NCBI GenBank assembly: GCA_038746605.1
Contig: JBCDKM010000009.1
Coordinates: forward strand, 1-64,000
Source of the DNA: Rubricoccus sp038746605
GTDB lineage: Bacteria; Bacteroidota; Rhodothermia; Rhodothermales; Rubricoccaceae
Length of the DNA stretch: 64,000 nucleotides
Reading direction: 5' to 3'
Made by a program: the position numbers and the translations under genes. The notes under the pieces were generated by a model. The model was not told where the DNA came from. It ran no database searches and was given only the letters and a program-made list of their open reading frames with translations. This document shows, piece by piece, positions 14,918 to 26,161 of the stretch; within the stretch, counting starts at the first letter, position 1, and the number at the start of each line of letters is the position of its first letter.

Positions 14918-17470
14918 TCACGACCACCGACGGACGGTCTCGACTCGGTGGCCCGCCGTGCTCCACCGAGCGCGGGCCTCAGCGAGGTGCCGTCGCCCAT
15001 CCGGCGTGCGTGTGAACACCAGGTCCGCCGGTCCGATCCGCTCTCGCCACGAGGTCGCGAAGGTCTCCGCTCGATCCTTTCGCCTCCCCAACTCCGTTGG
15101 AACGGGAAGGAAAACTCCGTTTGCGCGGAGCAGGTAACGAGGACGTCCTGCCATCCCGGCGATTTCCGCGAGTGCTGTCGCGAAGGTCTCACTGTCTGCG
15201 GTGGAAGCATCCAGTAGCCGGGCAGTGACAATGCCCGGTTCTCGCTCAATTACGACGCGGCCCCCTGATACCACCTCGCTGGCGGCGAGCGCTGAGAGAA
15301 CCACTTCTGCGACAGCGCGGAGCCGGAGGCCGTCCGTCCCGAGTGTCCGCGCGATGGCCCGCCGCTGAACGGCTCGCCAACTCGCAACTGCAGCAGCGGT
15401 CCCTGCCGTGAGCACGGCCCCCGTCCCTAGAGCGAGCGCGAATGGAGCGCTCAACCCTCCCGCTAGCCCGGTGGCAGCGGCAGCCCCTAGTGTGCCGATC
15501 CCCCCAAGCAATGGGAGGGGAACGAGAGGGTCGCTGAACACACGCCGAATGTCGACGCCTGGAGGTATCGCCGGTTGGCCCGTGGGGACACGTACGAGGG
15601 GCCGGAGCCGGTGCCCGTTGACCTCGTCGCCTACGGCCTCGCGCCACAGCTGGCGGATGCGAGAGAGCGAAATCGCCTGCGCGTACATGGTCGCGTTGGC
15701 CTGTTCCACGTCGGCGACGGCAGATGGAAAGGCCGGAAGCGAGAGCCGGGCGGTGCCAGTCTCCAACTGTGGTGGGTTGCTCGCGCGAGGGCCCGCGAAC
15801 GCTGCGAACCGACGAGCGAGGCGGGCGAGGTCGGGGCCTCCATCCTCGGCGCCGGGTTCTACACATGCGAGATGCCAGACCGTCGCCACTTTGTTTGGCT
15901 GCGAGGCGTCGACACGCAGCACGCGCCCACGCATCTGGCCCGTCTGCACGAACGTCGCCGCGTACGATGCCGCCACGAGAACATTCGCCGCTGGCGCGTC
16001 CCATCCCTCCCCCAACAGCGCGACGGTCCCGACGAGCGCGCGCACCTCCCCCTGCTCGAATAGCCGCGTCATCGGCCTGACGAGAGCCGTCCCATCGCCG
16101 CGAAGCGTAACGCGGACCATGCCAGGCAGCGCGGTCACCGGAACGGTATCGAGAGGGTCTGAGACCTCGCGCTGGAGATGGCCGAGCAATGCCTCCGGGA
16201 GCGCCACGAACGCACCGTTCAGCGCCGCCACGGGCACCGTTCCAAGTCTTTGCAGCCGCGAGACGAGCGGAGCGACACCCAACGGTAGGCGACCTTCGTA
16301 TTCAGCCTCCCACACCTCCTCGTGAATGCGGTCGGCCAGAACGACGGCTCGCAGATCGCCGCCTCTGTGCTCAGCCTCGAAGGCCACGACCTCTGCCACG
16401 GACTCGATCTTGGAGGTGCTGCGTCCCAATGCCTTCCGAACCGTAGGTGGGCGGTGGAGCAACACGCGCCGCCCATGCATCGCGCCGATCCGGCGAGCCT
16501 CAGCCCCTAGTCGCCGGACGGCGTCAGCGGCTCCGGGAGGGAACTCGCCGAGGCGGCGGAGTGCACCTTGGAGAACATGGCTGACGGTGCTCAGGCGAAG
16601 CGCTGGAAGGTCGCCCGGCTCAATGCCGAGTACTGCGCCAGTCCACGATACGTCGTGCCCGGCGGTGTGCAGGAACGTGAGCGCAGACACGAACCACTCC
16701 GGGTCGCCATCCGCGATGGCGTCGCGGTCCGGGGCTTCTATCCAGGGGTGCGCAGCAAGGGAGCGGGCAAACGGCCCATTGAGGGCGTGTTCTGCAAGCT
16801 GAGTGGCGGCCTCGCGTTGCGCGTCTACCTCTGCCTGAACGAGCGTATCCGGGACGGAGAGATGGACGACGTCGAGGTGTGGGCAGAGGTGCCCGGCGCG
16901 GACGAGTTCAGGCGTCGTGATCTCGGCATCGGGCAGACCACAGAACGCAGCGTATCGCTTCCACTCCGCTGAGGGGACATCGTATGGAGGCGTGGCGGTC
17001 AGCGCGACGACATGGAGACCCGGAATCGCCTCGTGCACGTCGCGCAGCGTTTCCCACCACGCCTTTCGGAGGTGGTGCGCCTCGTCCGCCACGAGCGTAC
17101 CGACGTCGCAAAGGGCGTCCGACAGCGTGGCAGAGTCCACCGTGTGTGCCGCGTGGAGCGCTTGGTACGTGGCGATGGTCAGCGTCGCGGGCTGGCGTAG
17201 ATCCCGAGACGTGTCGAGGGCCGCACCCGAGAAGTGCTCAGTCCAGCGGTCGAGCCACTGATCGCACAGTGCGACGGTCGGCGCGAGGATGAGCGCTGGG
17301 CGACCCATCCGCCGAACGGCTTCCAGTCCGACGAGCGTCTTGCCTGACCCAGATGGTGCGACGATGTGGACCCGGTCGTCGTCCATGTGCGCGTCTAACT
17401 CGGCCAGCACGCGGGCCTGGTAGGGGCGCCAGGTGCCGGTGAAGCGGAGACGGTCGAACGCGGCAGGCAT
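14918..17470 (-). CDS. DEAH-box helicase with membrane-like C-terminal domain
   Basis: 850 residues. Superfamily 2 helicase motifs are clear: Q-motif-like YQARVL, Walker A APSGSGKT (38-45), DEAH (129-132), ALTATPP (motif III region) and motif VI QMRGRVLR near 515, with LLGEGWDAPAANVLV before it. An unusual stretch from about 645 to 700 (PLPLLGGIGTLGAAAATGLA and FALALGTGAVLTAGTAAAVA) looks like two transmembrane helices, followed by a 150-residue alpha/beta tail with WRERIGPADLVFTR. It probably unwinds or translocates on nucleic acid, perhaps tethered to the membrane. A defence role is possible but unsupported by neighbours. Alone between convergent and divergent genes. Confidence 0.82.
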   Translation of the reverse strand: MPAAFDRLRFTGTWRPYQARVLAELDAHMDDDRVHIVAPSGSGKTLVGLEAVRRMGRPALILAPTVALCDQWLDRWTEHFSGAALDTSRDLRQPATLTIATYQALHAAHTVDSATLSDALCDVGTLVADEAHHLRKAWWETLRDVHEAIPGLHVVALTATPPYDVPSAEWKRYAAFCGLPDAEITTPELVRAGHLCPHLDVVHLSVPDTLVQAEVDAQREAATQLAEHALNGPFARSLAAHPWIEAPDRDAIADGDPEWFVSALTFLHTAGHDVSWTGAVLGIEPGDLPALRLSTVSHVLQGALRRLGEFPPGAADAVRRLGAEARRIGAMHGRRVLLHRPPTVRKALGRSTSKIESVAEVVAFEAEHRGGDLRAVVLADRIHEEVWEAEYEGRLPLGVAPLVSRLQRLGTVPVAALNGAFVALPEALLGHLQREVSDPLDTVPVTALPGMVRVTLRGDGTALVRPMTRLFEQGEVRALVGTVALLGEGWDAPAANVLVAASYAATFVQTGQMRGRVLRVDASQPNKVATVWHLACVEPGAEDGGPDLARLARRFAAFAGPRASNPPQLETGTARLSLPAFPSAVADVEQANATMYAQAISLSRIRQLWREAVGDEVNGHRLRPLVRVPTGQPAIPPGVDIRRVFSDPLVPLPLLGGIGTLGAAAATGLAGGLSAPFALALGTGAVLTAGTAAAVASWRAVQRRAIARTLGTDGLRLRAVAEVVLSALAASEVVSGGRVVIEREPGIVTARLLDASTADSETFATALAEIAGMAGRPRYLLRANGVFLPVPTELGRRKDRAETFATSWRERIGPADLVFTRTPDGRRHLAEARARWSTAGHRVETVRRWS

Positions 17471-17563
17471 TCGGCAAGCTACCGGGCGGGCGCTTACGCG
17501 GGGCGCGATCCTCAGTACACGAACAGCCCGGTGTTTGATTGGCGCGCCCCACCCACGGCTTCC

Positions 17564-17628
17564 CCGAGGCGGGCACCCCTGGGACAGGCACTCGCAGCGT
17601 CTTCGGCGTCGCTCCCCGCCCGCCTCGG
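17564..17628. repeat. Split palindrome half-sites in inverted order
   Basis: The arm CCGAGGCGGG (17564-17573) and the arm CCCGCCTCGG (17619-17628) occur 45 nt apart in the order opposite to the normal repeat. The pair lies in the 188-nt gap between the helicase start and thrS. Nothing else, including no T-box-like leader, was recognised in that gap. Confidence 0.6.
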
Positions 17629-17658
17629 TAGCTTCGCGCGAAACGCTCCGGACTCCCC

Positions 17659-19698
<2,040 letters not shown>

Positions 19699-19703
19699 GT
19701 CCC

Positions 19704-19739
19704 CCCGCCTCGGTGCCGCGACGGTGGCACCGGGGCGGG
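19704..19739. repeat. 36-nt palindrome copy 7 (long-loop class)
   Basis: Arms CCCGCCTCGG and CCGGGGCGGG, 16-nt centre with CGACGG. The thrS stop TGA (19696-19698) is separated from it by exactly 5 nt. Confidence 0.88.
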
Positions 19740-19768
19740 GTACCCTGGCGCGACTTCTCTCTCGCCCT

Positions 19769-20122
19769 ATGTCCAGACACCACACGCTCGATTACATCGA
19801 GTTCACCGTCCGCGATCTCGCCGAGGCCAAGCGCTTCTACGCCGAGGCCTTCGGCTGGCAGTTCACGGACTACGGACCGACGTACGCGGGTATCCAGGGA
19901 GAGGGCCGCGAGGTCGGCGGGATGGAGCAGACGGACGACCTCCGGGCCACCGGTGGCGGCGCTCTCGCGATCCTCTACTCCGACGACCTGGAGGCGACCC
20001 GAGACGCCGTCATCGCGGCTGGCGGGACCGTCACGCAGGCCATCTTCGCGTTTCCCGGCGGTCGCCGGTTCCACTTCCACGACCCGAGCGGCAACGAACT
20101 GGCGGTCTGGACGGAGAGTTAG
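19769..20122 (+). CDS. VOC-fold (glyoxalase/dioxygenase-like) protein
   Basis: 117 residues: HTLDYIEFTVRDLAEAKRFY, AFGWQFTDYGPTYAGI and the C-terminal FHFHDPSGNELAVWTE are the standard vicinal-oxygen-chelate signature, with one paired betaalphabetabetabeta module per half. Metal ligands would be the early His/Glu and the final Glu. The substrate cannot be told; single-module VOC proteins of this size are often annotated as glyoxalase-like. The ATG at 19769 begins MSRHHTLDYIEF, right at the domain start. A palindrome follows 5 nt after its TAG stop. Confidence 0.85.
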   Translation: MSRHHTLDYIEFTVRDLAEAKRFYAEAFGWQFTDYGPTYAGIQGEGREVGGMEQTDDLRATGGGALAILYSDDLEATRDAVIAAGGTVTQAIFAFPGGRRFHFHDPSGNELAVWTES

Positions 20123-20127
20123 GCTGG

Positions 20128-20149
20128 TCCGCCTCGGTGCCGAGGCGAG
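20128..20149. repeat. 22-nt palindrome copy 8
   Basis: Slightly degenerate right arm (CCGAGGCGAG). The TAG stop of the VOC gene lies exactly 5 nt before it, and the convergent gene's stop at 20152 is 2 nt beyond it. Confidence 0.8.
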
Positions 20150-20151
20150 AG

Positions 20152-20892
20152 TCAGCGCCGATTCTCCGCCAGCTTGAGGCAGCCGCAGAGGCATCGGGTG
20201 AAGCTCCGCTGCTCCGATTGCACCTCCGTGGAGCCGTTGGCTTGAGCCACCACGACGGGCACCTCCACGGTGAACTGCTGGGTCGTGCAGAAGGCGACAC
20301 CGCAGCTGCAGCGATGAGTCACAATGGTTGAATTGCCGTTGACGTCCTCCTCTGTGCAACTCGTCTCGGAGGACGAGCAGCCCCCGCCTCCCCCGCTGCC
20401 ACCGCCAACGATTCCACCGATGATATCCCCGACGAGGTCCGGGACACGCCACAAGCGCTGAGTTGCTGGAGGTGTGGAGCTTCCACCAGCAGTGATCTCC
20501 TGGAGCCAGCCTGTCCCTATCGAGCGTGAGGCGCCGACATTCTGCTCCACAAGCCAGACTGCATCCGGCTCAACGCCCTCCACTTCGTAAAGCGATTGCC
20601 CATCGCGGAGCACTACGCGCCGACCGTTGATGCGAACGGCTGTGCGCTGTCCTTGCCGGACGGCGAGCACCTCGTTCCCCCCTTTATCCGTGACGCGAAC
20701 TACGCCGACACCACGCTGTGGGGACGCATACGAGAGAGTCCAAACAGCGTCGTCAACCTCGAACTGGTAGTCGAGTGTTTCGTCGACCGTGACAGAGACG
20801 AGTCGTATGTCGCCTGCAGAGCGGGGTTGAGCGAGCGCCGCTGGGACTGCAACGAGAAGAGCCGTGAGAAGCAAGAGTGCGCGCATGGTCAT
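20152..20892 (-). CDS. Secreted Cys-rich protein of unknown function
   Basis: 246 residues with a signal peptide (ALLLLTALLVAVPAALAQ). The first 130 residues are beta-rich and contain GQRTAVRINGRRVVLRDGQS. A glycine run (GGIVGGGSGGGGG) near 165 separates a C-terminal module with about nine Cys in the patterns CSSSETSC, HRCSCGVAFC and RCLCGCL, suggesting disulfides or a metal site outside the cytoplasm. I recognise no family. An ATG two codons later is an equally good start. It faces the VOC gene tail-to-tail, with a palindrome between. Confidence 0.75.
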   Translation of the reverse strand: MTMRALLLLTALLVAVPAALAQPRSAGDIRLVSVTVDETLDYQFEVDDAVWTLSYASPQRGVGVVRVTDKGGNEVLAVRQGQRTAVRINGRRVVLRDGQSLYEVEGVEPDAVWLVEQNVGASRSIGTGWLQEITAGGSSTPPATQRLWRVPDLVGDIIGGIVGGGSGGGGGCSSSETSCTEEDVNGNSTIVTHRCSCGVAFCTTQQFTVEVPVVVAQANGSTEVQSEQRSFTRCLCGCLKLAENRR

Positions 20893-21029
20893 GGTGGAAG
20901 GCGGGTCTACCTGTTCATACGTCGAAGTTTCTCTGGACAGACCATACCAGCCAGGCGTGTAGGAGAGTGCGGGCTACCCTGGTGCAGCGCTCAACTCTAT
21001 GACTCTGCAGGGACGGAGGGCTAGGCTGG

Positions 21030-21051
21030 TCCGCCTCGGTGCCGAGGCGGG
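21030..21051. repeat. 22-nt palindrome copy 9
   Basis: Arms TCCGCCTCGG and CCGAGGCGGG. On the minus strand the TGA stop of the 21057-22616 gene stands exactly 5 nt before it. The remainder of 20893-21056 shows no recognisable signal. Confidence 0.9.
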
Positions 21052-21056
21052 GGGAG

Positions 21057-22616
21057 TCAGCGGAGCGCGACGGATCCGATGAGGTAGACTCCGGCGTCGC
21101 CGATGCCTTCCCTGCGGCCGTAGCCCTCGGTCATGAACACCCCGAGGTTGCCCATCGAGATCGAAAGAAAGCCGCCTGCGTCGTAGAGGGACGCCGTGGG
21201 AATCAAGACGGTATCGTCGGAGCGCGAGAGGCGCTGACCGTATTCGCGCTCTAGCCACTCGATGGAGGACTGCTGGCTCTCGTTCATCGGGATCGCGGGG
21301 TCCGTGACCGTGTCGCGCCCAGGAAGGCGGATCCCGAACTGGAGTGACGTGACCACGAGGTCGTCGTCGTCACGGAGAGCGGCGGCGCGGATGCCGTTCT
21401 CCCAGCTTCGGTGCACGGCATCGGTGTAGCCCGTGGACCGCTCCATGCCCATGAAGGCGCGAAGGCGCTCCACGATAGCATCACGCACACGCCGCACGTT
21501 CGCCTCGCTGTGATCAGAGAGGTCGTACTCGAAAGCGACAGGCGAAAGCGCCTCGCGAAAGCTCATGCCGATGCGGCGTGCGGCGGCGTCCAGGCCCCGT
21601 TCCCGGAGCGATTCGGGCGTGTTGTCTACCTCGACGAGGAGCACGACGGCGCCGAAGACCTCGAAGGGCTGGAGGTCGTCGTAGCGGGCGATGGAGGCAG
21701 ACGGGAGGAGGGTGAGGGTGTCCTCGTCTTCCACGTAGTTGGACCCAGCCGCCAGCCGTGTGATGGGCAGGGGGCGCGGCTGCCGAAGATCCCCCTCACC
21801 GATCACGCCGCGAAGAGGGACGACCTGATAGACATACTCGTCGCCTCCGAGTTCATCTACGCTGCCGAACTGGACGGTCTCGAAGCGGAGGACGGCCTCT
21901 CGCGTTTCCCGTGCGGGTGGCGGAGAGGTTTCGGTCGGCGCGGGCGTGGCCCAGGGCGTGCCCGGAGGCGCGACGGTGCTGACGCGCTGCCACGTCTGGT
22001 CGCTTCCTGCTCCGTTGTGGAAGATGTCCAAGACGAGGCGTTCCTCGGTAGGCGCGGTCAGGCGCGCGGCGTAGTAGCTGCCGTCGCTGCCGAGGACGCG
22101 GAGGTCGCCTGCAGGCGTGAGGTCTCGCCAGATCGCGACACCATCTTGCCAGACCGCGCTACTGGCCGTGCGAGGTACCTCCGTCAAGAGGGCCCGGGTT
22201 TCCTCGACGCGGATGCGCATCCCGTCGTTTGGGTTGTAGGAGCTCTCGGCTCGAACCCAGGCGGTTCCGTCGAGGTCAAAGCCTGCGGGAAGCCCGGAGG
22301 CGTCGGGGGCGTAGGGCTGCTCGCGTTCAGGCAGGGGCTCGCCGTCGCCATCGGTGAAGACCACGGGACGGCCCTCGGACTCGGCACCCTGGGCGCACGC
22401 CTCATCCCCGAGCGCGCAGACGACTGCGCCCTCGGCCCAGTCCGCGAACTGCGCGATGATGCGCTGGGCTGCGCGTTCGGCGGCCCGTTCGGTTTCGCGC
22501 TCAGCGGTTCGCTCGGCGGCTTGCTGTGCTCGGCGGAGGATGCTCTGGGCGTCCGGGGTCTCGGCTGTGGCGGCGAGCGTGAGGAAGAGGAGGGTGAAAC
22601 AGAGGAGTCGGTTCAT
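21057..22616 (-). CDS. Secreted protein of unknown function
   Basis: 519 residues with a signal peptide (MNRLLCFTLLFLTLAATA). A short Arg/Glu/Ala helix (ERTAERETERAAERAAQRI) follows, then beta-rich domains with LAAGSNYVEDEDTLTLLPSA and VFGAVVLLVEVDNTPESLRE. The end (GRREGIGDAGVYLIGSVAL) is compatible with an outer-membrane or surface location but is not diagnostic. No family recognised. The ATG at 22616 is chosen because it starts the signal peptide. Its stop TGA is 5 nt from a palindrome copy. Confidence 0.75.
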   Translation of the reverse strand: MNRLLCFTLLFLTLAATAETPDAQSILRRAQQAAERTAERETERAAERAAQRIIAQFADWAEGAVVCALGDEACAQGAESEGRPVVFTDGDGEPLPEREQPYAPDASGLPAGFDLDGTAWVRAESSYNPNDGMRIRVEETRALLTEVPRTASSAVWQDGVAIWRDLTPAGDLRVLGSDGSYYAARLTAPTEERLVLDIFHNGAGSDQTWQRVSTVAPPGTPWATPAPTETSPPPARETREAVLRFETVQFGSVDELGGDEYVYQVVPLRGVIGEGDLRQPRPLPITRLAAGSNYVEDEDTLTLLPSASIARYDDLQPFEVFGAVVLLVEVDNTPESLRERGLDAAARRIGMSFREALSPVAFEYDLSDHSEANVRRVRDAIVERLRAFMGMERSTGYTDAVHRSWENGIRAAALRDDDDLVVTSLQFGIRLPGRDTVTDPAIPMNESQQSSIEWLEREYGQRLSRSDDTVLIPTASLYDAGGFLSISMGNLGVFMTEGYGRREGIGDAGVYLIGSVALR

Positions 22617-22678
22617 GGTCTGGAGCGGGGGTCCGACTCCCTCCACAGAAACGGCGCCCCGGAGAGGCCACGGGTCTC

Positions 22679-22700
22679 TCCGCCTCGGTACCGAGGCGGG
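22679..22700. repeat. 22-nt palindrome copy 10
   Basis: Arms TCCGCCTCGG and CCGAGGCGGG, loop TA. One of the few copies not next to a stop codon: it lies in the 153-nt region between the divergent starts at 22616 and 22770. Confidence 0.88.
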
Positions 22701-22769
22701 CAGGGCGGCGATGGTGAGAGGCGCTCGAGCTGAATTCCGTAGCCTTCGGTAGAGCCTCCCTCCCTCCTC

Positions 22770-23351
22770 ATGTCCACCACGAGGCCCTCGTCAGGCGACG
22801 TGACCCAGGTCCTCCGCGACCTCCAGCGCGGCGATCCGGTCCCGGACGATGCCTTCGCGCAGGTCTACGACGTGCTCCATCGCGCCGCCCGCCAGCAGCG
22901 CGCCCGCTGGAACGGCAACGAAACCCTCAACACGACGGCCCTCGTCCACGAGGCGTACGTCAAACTCATCGGCAAAGACTACGCGGACCGCGAGCACTTT
23001 CTGGCGGTGGCGTCGAAGGCGATGCGTCATCTGCTCGTCAACTACGCCGAGCGGCAGGCAGCCCAGAAGCGCGGTGGCGGGCAGGCGCCGGTCCCGCTGG
23101 ACGAGGTCCTGATTGCCTCGCCGGAGCGCGCGGCCGACGTACTGGCGTTGGAAGAGGCGCTCGTCCGGCTGGAGGCGTTTGATCCACGCGCAGCCTCCGT
23201 CGTGGAGTGTCGCTTCTTCGGCGGGCTGGACGCGGCGGAGACGGCGGAGGCGCTCGGCGTGAGCCGCCGCACGGTCACGCGAGACTGGGGCGTGGCGCGG
23301 GCGTGGCTCTTCGCGGAGCTCTCGCGCGATTTCCTCGACGGGACGATCTGA
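22770..23351 (+). CDS. ECF-type RNA polymerase sigma factor, module 1
   Basis: 193 residues of the Sigma70-ECF (PF07638/TIGR02999-like) type. Region 2 reads ETLNTTALVHEAYVKL and REHFLAVASKAMRHLLVNYA; region 4 reads VVECRFFGGLDAAETAEALG and SRRTVTRDWGVARAW, the helix-turn-helix for the -35 element. The family is commonly encoded beside Ser/Thr kinases with TPRs. It directs transcription of an unknown regulon. No anti-sigma gene is adjacent; the kinase 122 nt downstream is the likely controller. Confidence 0.92.
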   Translation: MSTTRPSSGDVTQVLRDLQRGDPVPDDAFAQVYDVLHRAARQQRARWNGNETLNTTALVHEAYVKLIGKDYADREHFLAVASKAMRHLLVNYAERQAAQKRGGGQAPVPLDEVLIASPERAADVLALEEALVRLEAFDPRAASVVECRFFGGLDAAETAEALGVSRRTVTRDWGVARAWLFAELSRDFLDGTI

Positions 23352-23370
23352 CGGGAGGTGTCTGGCTCTG

Positions 23371-23392
23371 CCCGCCTCGGTGCCGAGGCGGG
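23371..23392. repeat. 22-nt palindrome copy 11
   Basis: Perfect arms. It separates sigma module 1 (stop 23351) from its kinase (start 23474), unlike modules 2 and 3 where no copy intervenes. The triplet 5 nt to its left is TGG rather than TGA. Confidence 0.9.
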
Positions 23393-23473
23393 GGTGGCTG
23401 GTAGCCGAGACCGAGCCCGGTGGCCTCTGCTCGGTTCCGCTCCGGTATGCTGGAGTGAGTCCCCGCCGCTGCC

Positions 23474-26152
23474 ATGTCCCCTGCGCTCTGGTCCCAGGTT
23501 AAGGCCCTCTACGACGAGGCCGCCGAGATGCCCGCTCCCACGCGCGAGGACTGGCTCGGCACCGCCACTGACGATCCGGCTGTCCGCGAAGAGGTCCGGC
23601 GTCTCCTCAGCGTCGCGAACTCCGCCGGCGATTTCTTCGACACCCTCGGCCGCCAGTTTCGCGAGGGCCCGCCCGAGGATTCGCGTGAGGCTCCGCTGCC
23701 CGAGCGTATCGGCCCGTGGCGGGTGCTTCGCGAGGTGGGCCGAGGCGGGATGGGTCAGGTCTTTCTCGCTGAGCGCGCCGACGCTCTCTTCGAGCAGCGC
23801 GTGGCGCTCAAGCTGGTCCACGCCGGGCTGGCGCCAGACCTCATCGCGCGGTTCGAGGCCGAGCGCCGGATCCTCGCGCGCCTGGATCACCCCGGCATCG
23901 CGCGGGTCATCGACGGGGGCGTGGCAGACGACGGTCGGCCGTATCTCGCGCTGGCCTACGTGGAGGGCGAGCCGCTGACCGCCCACGCCGAGCGCCGCCA
24001 GTTGGACGTGGGCGCCCGCCTCGGGCTCTTTCTCGATGTGTGCGAGGCCGTCGCCTACGCGCACCGTCACCTCGTGGTCCATCGCGACCTGAAGCCGAGC
24101 AACATCCTCGTGGCCGAAGACGACGAAGGGCGTCCGCAGACCGTCCTGCTGGACTTCGGAATCGCGAAGCTGCTGGAGCCGGAGGCGGGCGCGATGGAGA
24201 CGCGAACGGGCCGCGCTCTCCTCACACCGCACTATGCTGCGCCGGAGCAGATTCGAGGCGAGGCCGTCACCACCGCCACAGACGTGTACGCCCTCGGCGT
24301 GGTACTCTACGAACTCCTCGCTGGGCAGCGCCCCTTCCACCCGACCGAGCGCTCACGGCAGGCCGTGGAGCGGGCTGTCTTGGAAACAGAGCCGACGGCC
24401 CCGAGCGCGGCGGCTGATCGCCGCCGCCTTCACGGCGATCTGGACACCATCGTGTTGAAGGCGCTTCGGAAGGAGCCCTCGCGCCGCTACGAGGGCGCGG
24501 CCTCGCTCGCGCGCGACCTCCGACGCCATTTGGGCGGTCTGCCCATCGAGGCGCGTGGCGAGTCGGTGGTGTACCGCGTGGGACGGTTCGCGAGGCGGCA
24601 CCGGAGCGCGGTGGCGCTGGCGGGCCTCGCGCTGGTGGCGCTGCTCGTCGGGCTGGGGGCGGCGCTGTGGCAGGCCTCCGAGGCCGAGGTGGCCCGCGCC
24701 ATCGCCGAGGCGGAGGCACAGACGGCCTCCCGTGCCACGGATGTGCTCGTGGAGGTCTTCGGCACGAGCGATCCCCATCAGGCGCGCGGCGACACGCTCT
24801 CTGCCTACGATATCCTCGCGCGCGGCCTCGCGGTGGTGGACACGCTGGACGCAGAGCCCGCCGTGCAGGCCCGTCTGCTGCACGCTCTCGGCAATGTCTA
24901 CGGCAACCTCGGCAGCTACCGTGAGGGTGCCGACTTGCTCCGCCGCGCCATCGCGCTGGAGCGACGCCAAGCTGGGGAGACTGTGGACCTACGTCTGATG
25001 CTGAGCAACCTCGGGCGGTTGCTCCACCGCAACGGCGACAGCGAGGCTGCCGCGGAGGTTCTCCGCGAGGCCATCGCGCAGTTCGACGCCGCTCCCGCCC
25101 CGGATCGCGAGCGTCAGGCAGATGCGCTGACCTCCCTGGGCCTCGCGCTCCACAAGACCGGCGACTACGAGGCCTCCGCCGCCGCGAGCCGCCGGTCGTT
25201 CGAGGTCGCCGGGCGGCGGCCCTCTGAGGCGACAGCGTTCCGGTACAACACCCTCGCGCTGGCACTGGAGGGACTCGGCGAACTGGCAGAGGCTGTGACC
25301 ATGCACCGCCGCGCGGTCCGCATCCGGGAGCGGATCTCCGACCCGGACCCCATTGAGCAGGCATACACCGAGGGCAATCTCGCGCGCGTCCTCGCCCGCC
25401 TCGGGGAGACTGCCGAGGCGGAGGGTATCGCGCTCCGCGCGGTGGACCGCATGCGCCGCACCGCCGGAGATCGCCACCCGGATGTCGCGCCCACGCTCAC
25501 AGATCTCGGGCGCGTCTACGAGGCCGATGGCCGATACGACCAGGCCCTCGCGACGTACCGTGAGGCGCTCGGCATCCACCGCGAGACCGTCGGACCGGAC
25601 CACCCGGACGCCCTGGTGACGCTCAATAACGTGGGCGTGACCCTCGCGCGGATGGGCCGCAACGCGGAGGCAGCGGAGGTCCTCAGCGAGGCATTGGACC
25701 GCGTCCGCCGCACCCGAGGCGACGACGATCCCGAGGTGGCGACGGGCCTCAACAACGTGGCCTCGCTGGAAGAACGGCTCGGCCGGACAGGCCGCGCGCG
25801 GGTGCTGTTCGCCGAGGCTGTCGCGCTGGGTGAGCGGGTCTACGGACCAGAGCACGTCGCGACGGCGCAGTTCCGGGTCAACCTGGGCCGTGCCTTCGCG
25901 CGTGATGGAGAGACGGCTGAAGCGGAGGCGGCGTTTCGCCAGTCACTCCGCGCCTTCGAGGCGGGCTTCCCGGAGGACCACCTCATGATCGGCGTGACAG
26001 CGATGGAGTTGGGGCGCGTGCTCGCCTCGCGCGAGGACCCGGAGGCGGCACGCCCGATGCTGGAGCGCGCGCGGCGGGTGTTCCAGAGCGCGGCGGACTC
26101 GGCGCGGACGGCGCAGGTGGACGCGCTCCTGCGCGAGGTGCGCGGGGCGTAG
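23474..26152 (+). CDS. Membrane Ser/Thr protein kinase with TPR sensor, module 1
   Basis: 892 residues. A conserved 75-residue N-terminal helical segment precedes a PknB-type kinase domain (about 79-345): GRGGMGQVF glycine loop, catalytic Lys113 (VALKLV), HRDLKPSN at 203-210, DFG at 227-229 and the APE-type YAAPEQIRGE. One transmembrane helix at about 378-397 (LAGLALVALLVGLGAALWQA) is followed by about 490 residues of tetratricopeptide repeats of the ERxYG/ALGxxH type, presumably extracytoplasmic. It should phosphorylate the cognate sigma factor or another target in response to a protein or peptide signal bound by the TPRs; that link is inferred from the gene pair. Confidence 0.92.
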   Translation: MSPALWSQVKALYDEAAEMPAPTREDWLGTATDDPAVREEVRRLLSVANSAGDFFDTLGRQFREGPPEDSREAPLPERIGPWRVLREVGRGGMGQVFLAERADALFEQRVALKLVHAGLAPDLIARFEAERRILARLDHPGIARVIDGGVADDGRPYLALAYVEGEPLTAHAERRQLDVGARLGLFLDVCEAVAYAHRHLVVHRDLKPSNILVAEDDEGRPQTVLLDFGIAKLLEPEAGAMETRTGRALLTPHYAAPEQIRGEAVTTATDVYALGVVLYELLAGQRPFHPTERSRQAVERAVLETEPTAPSAAADRRRLHGDLDTIVLKALRKEPSRRYEGAASLARDLRRHLGGLPIEARGESVVYRVGRFARRHRSAVALAGLALVALLVGLGAALWQASEAEVARAIAEAEAQTASRATDVLVEVFGTSDPHQARGDTLSAYDILARGLAVVDTLDAEPAVQARLLHALGNVYGNLGSYREGADLLRRAIALERRQAGETVDLRLMLSNLGRLLHRNGDSEAAAEVLREAIAQFDAAPAPDRERQADALTSLGLALHKTGDYEASAAASRRSFEVAGRRPSEATAFRYNTLALALEGLGELAEAVTMHRRAVRIRERISDPDPIEQAYTEGNLARVLARLGETAEAEGIALRAVDRMRRTAGDRHPDVAPTLTDLGRVYEADGRYDQALATYREALGIHRETVGPDHPDALVTLNNVGVTLARMGRNAEAAEVLSEALDRVRRTRGDDDPEVATGLNNVASLEERLGRTGRARVLFAEAVALGERVYGPEHVATAQFRVNLGRAFARDGETAEAEAAFRQSLRAFEAGFPEDHLMIGVTAMELGRVLASREDPEAARPMLERARRVFQSAADSARTAQVDALLREVRGA

Positions 26153-26161
26153 CCGGGTGCG

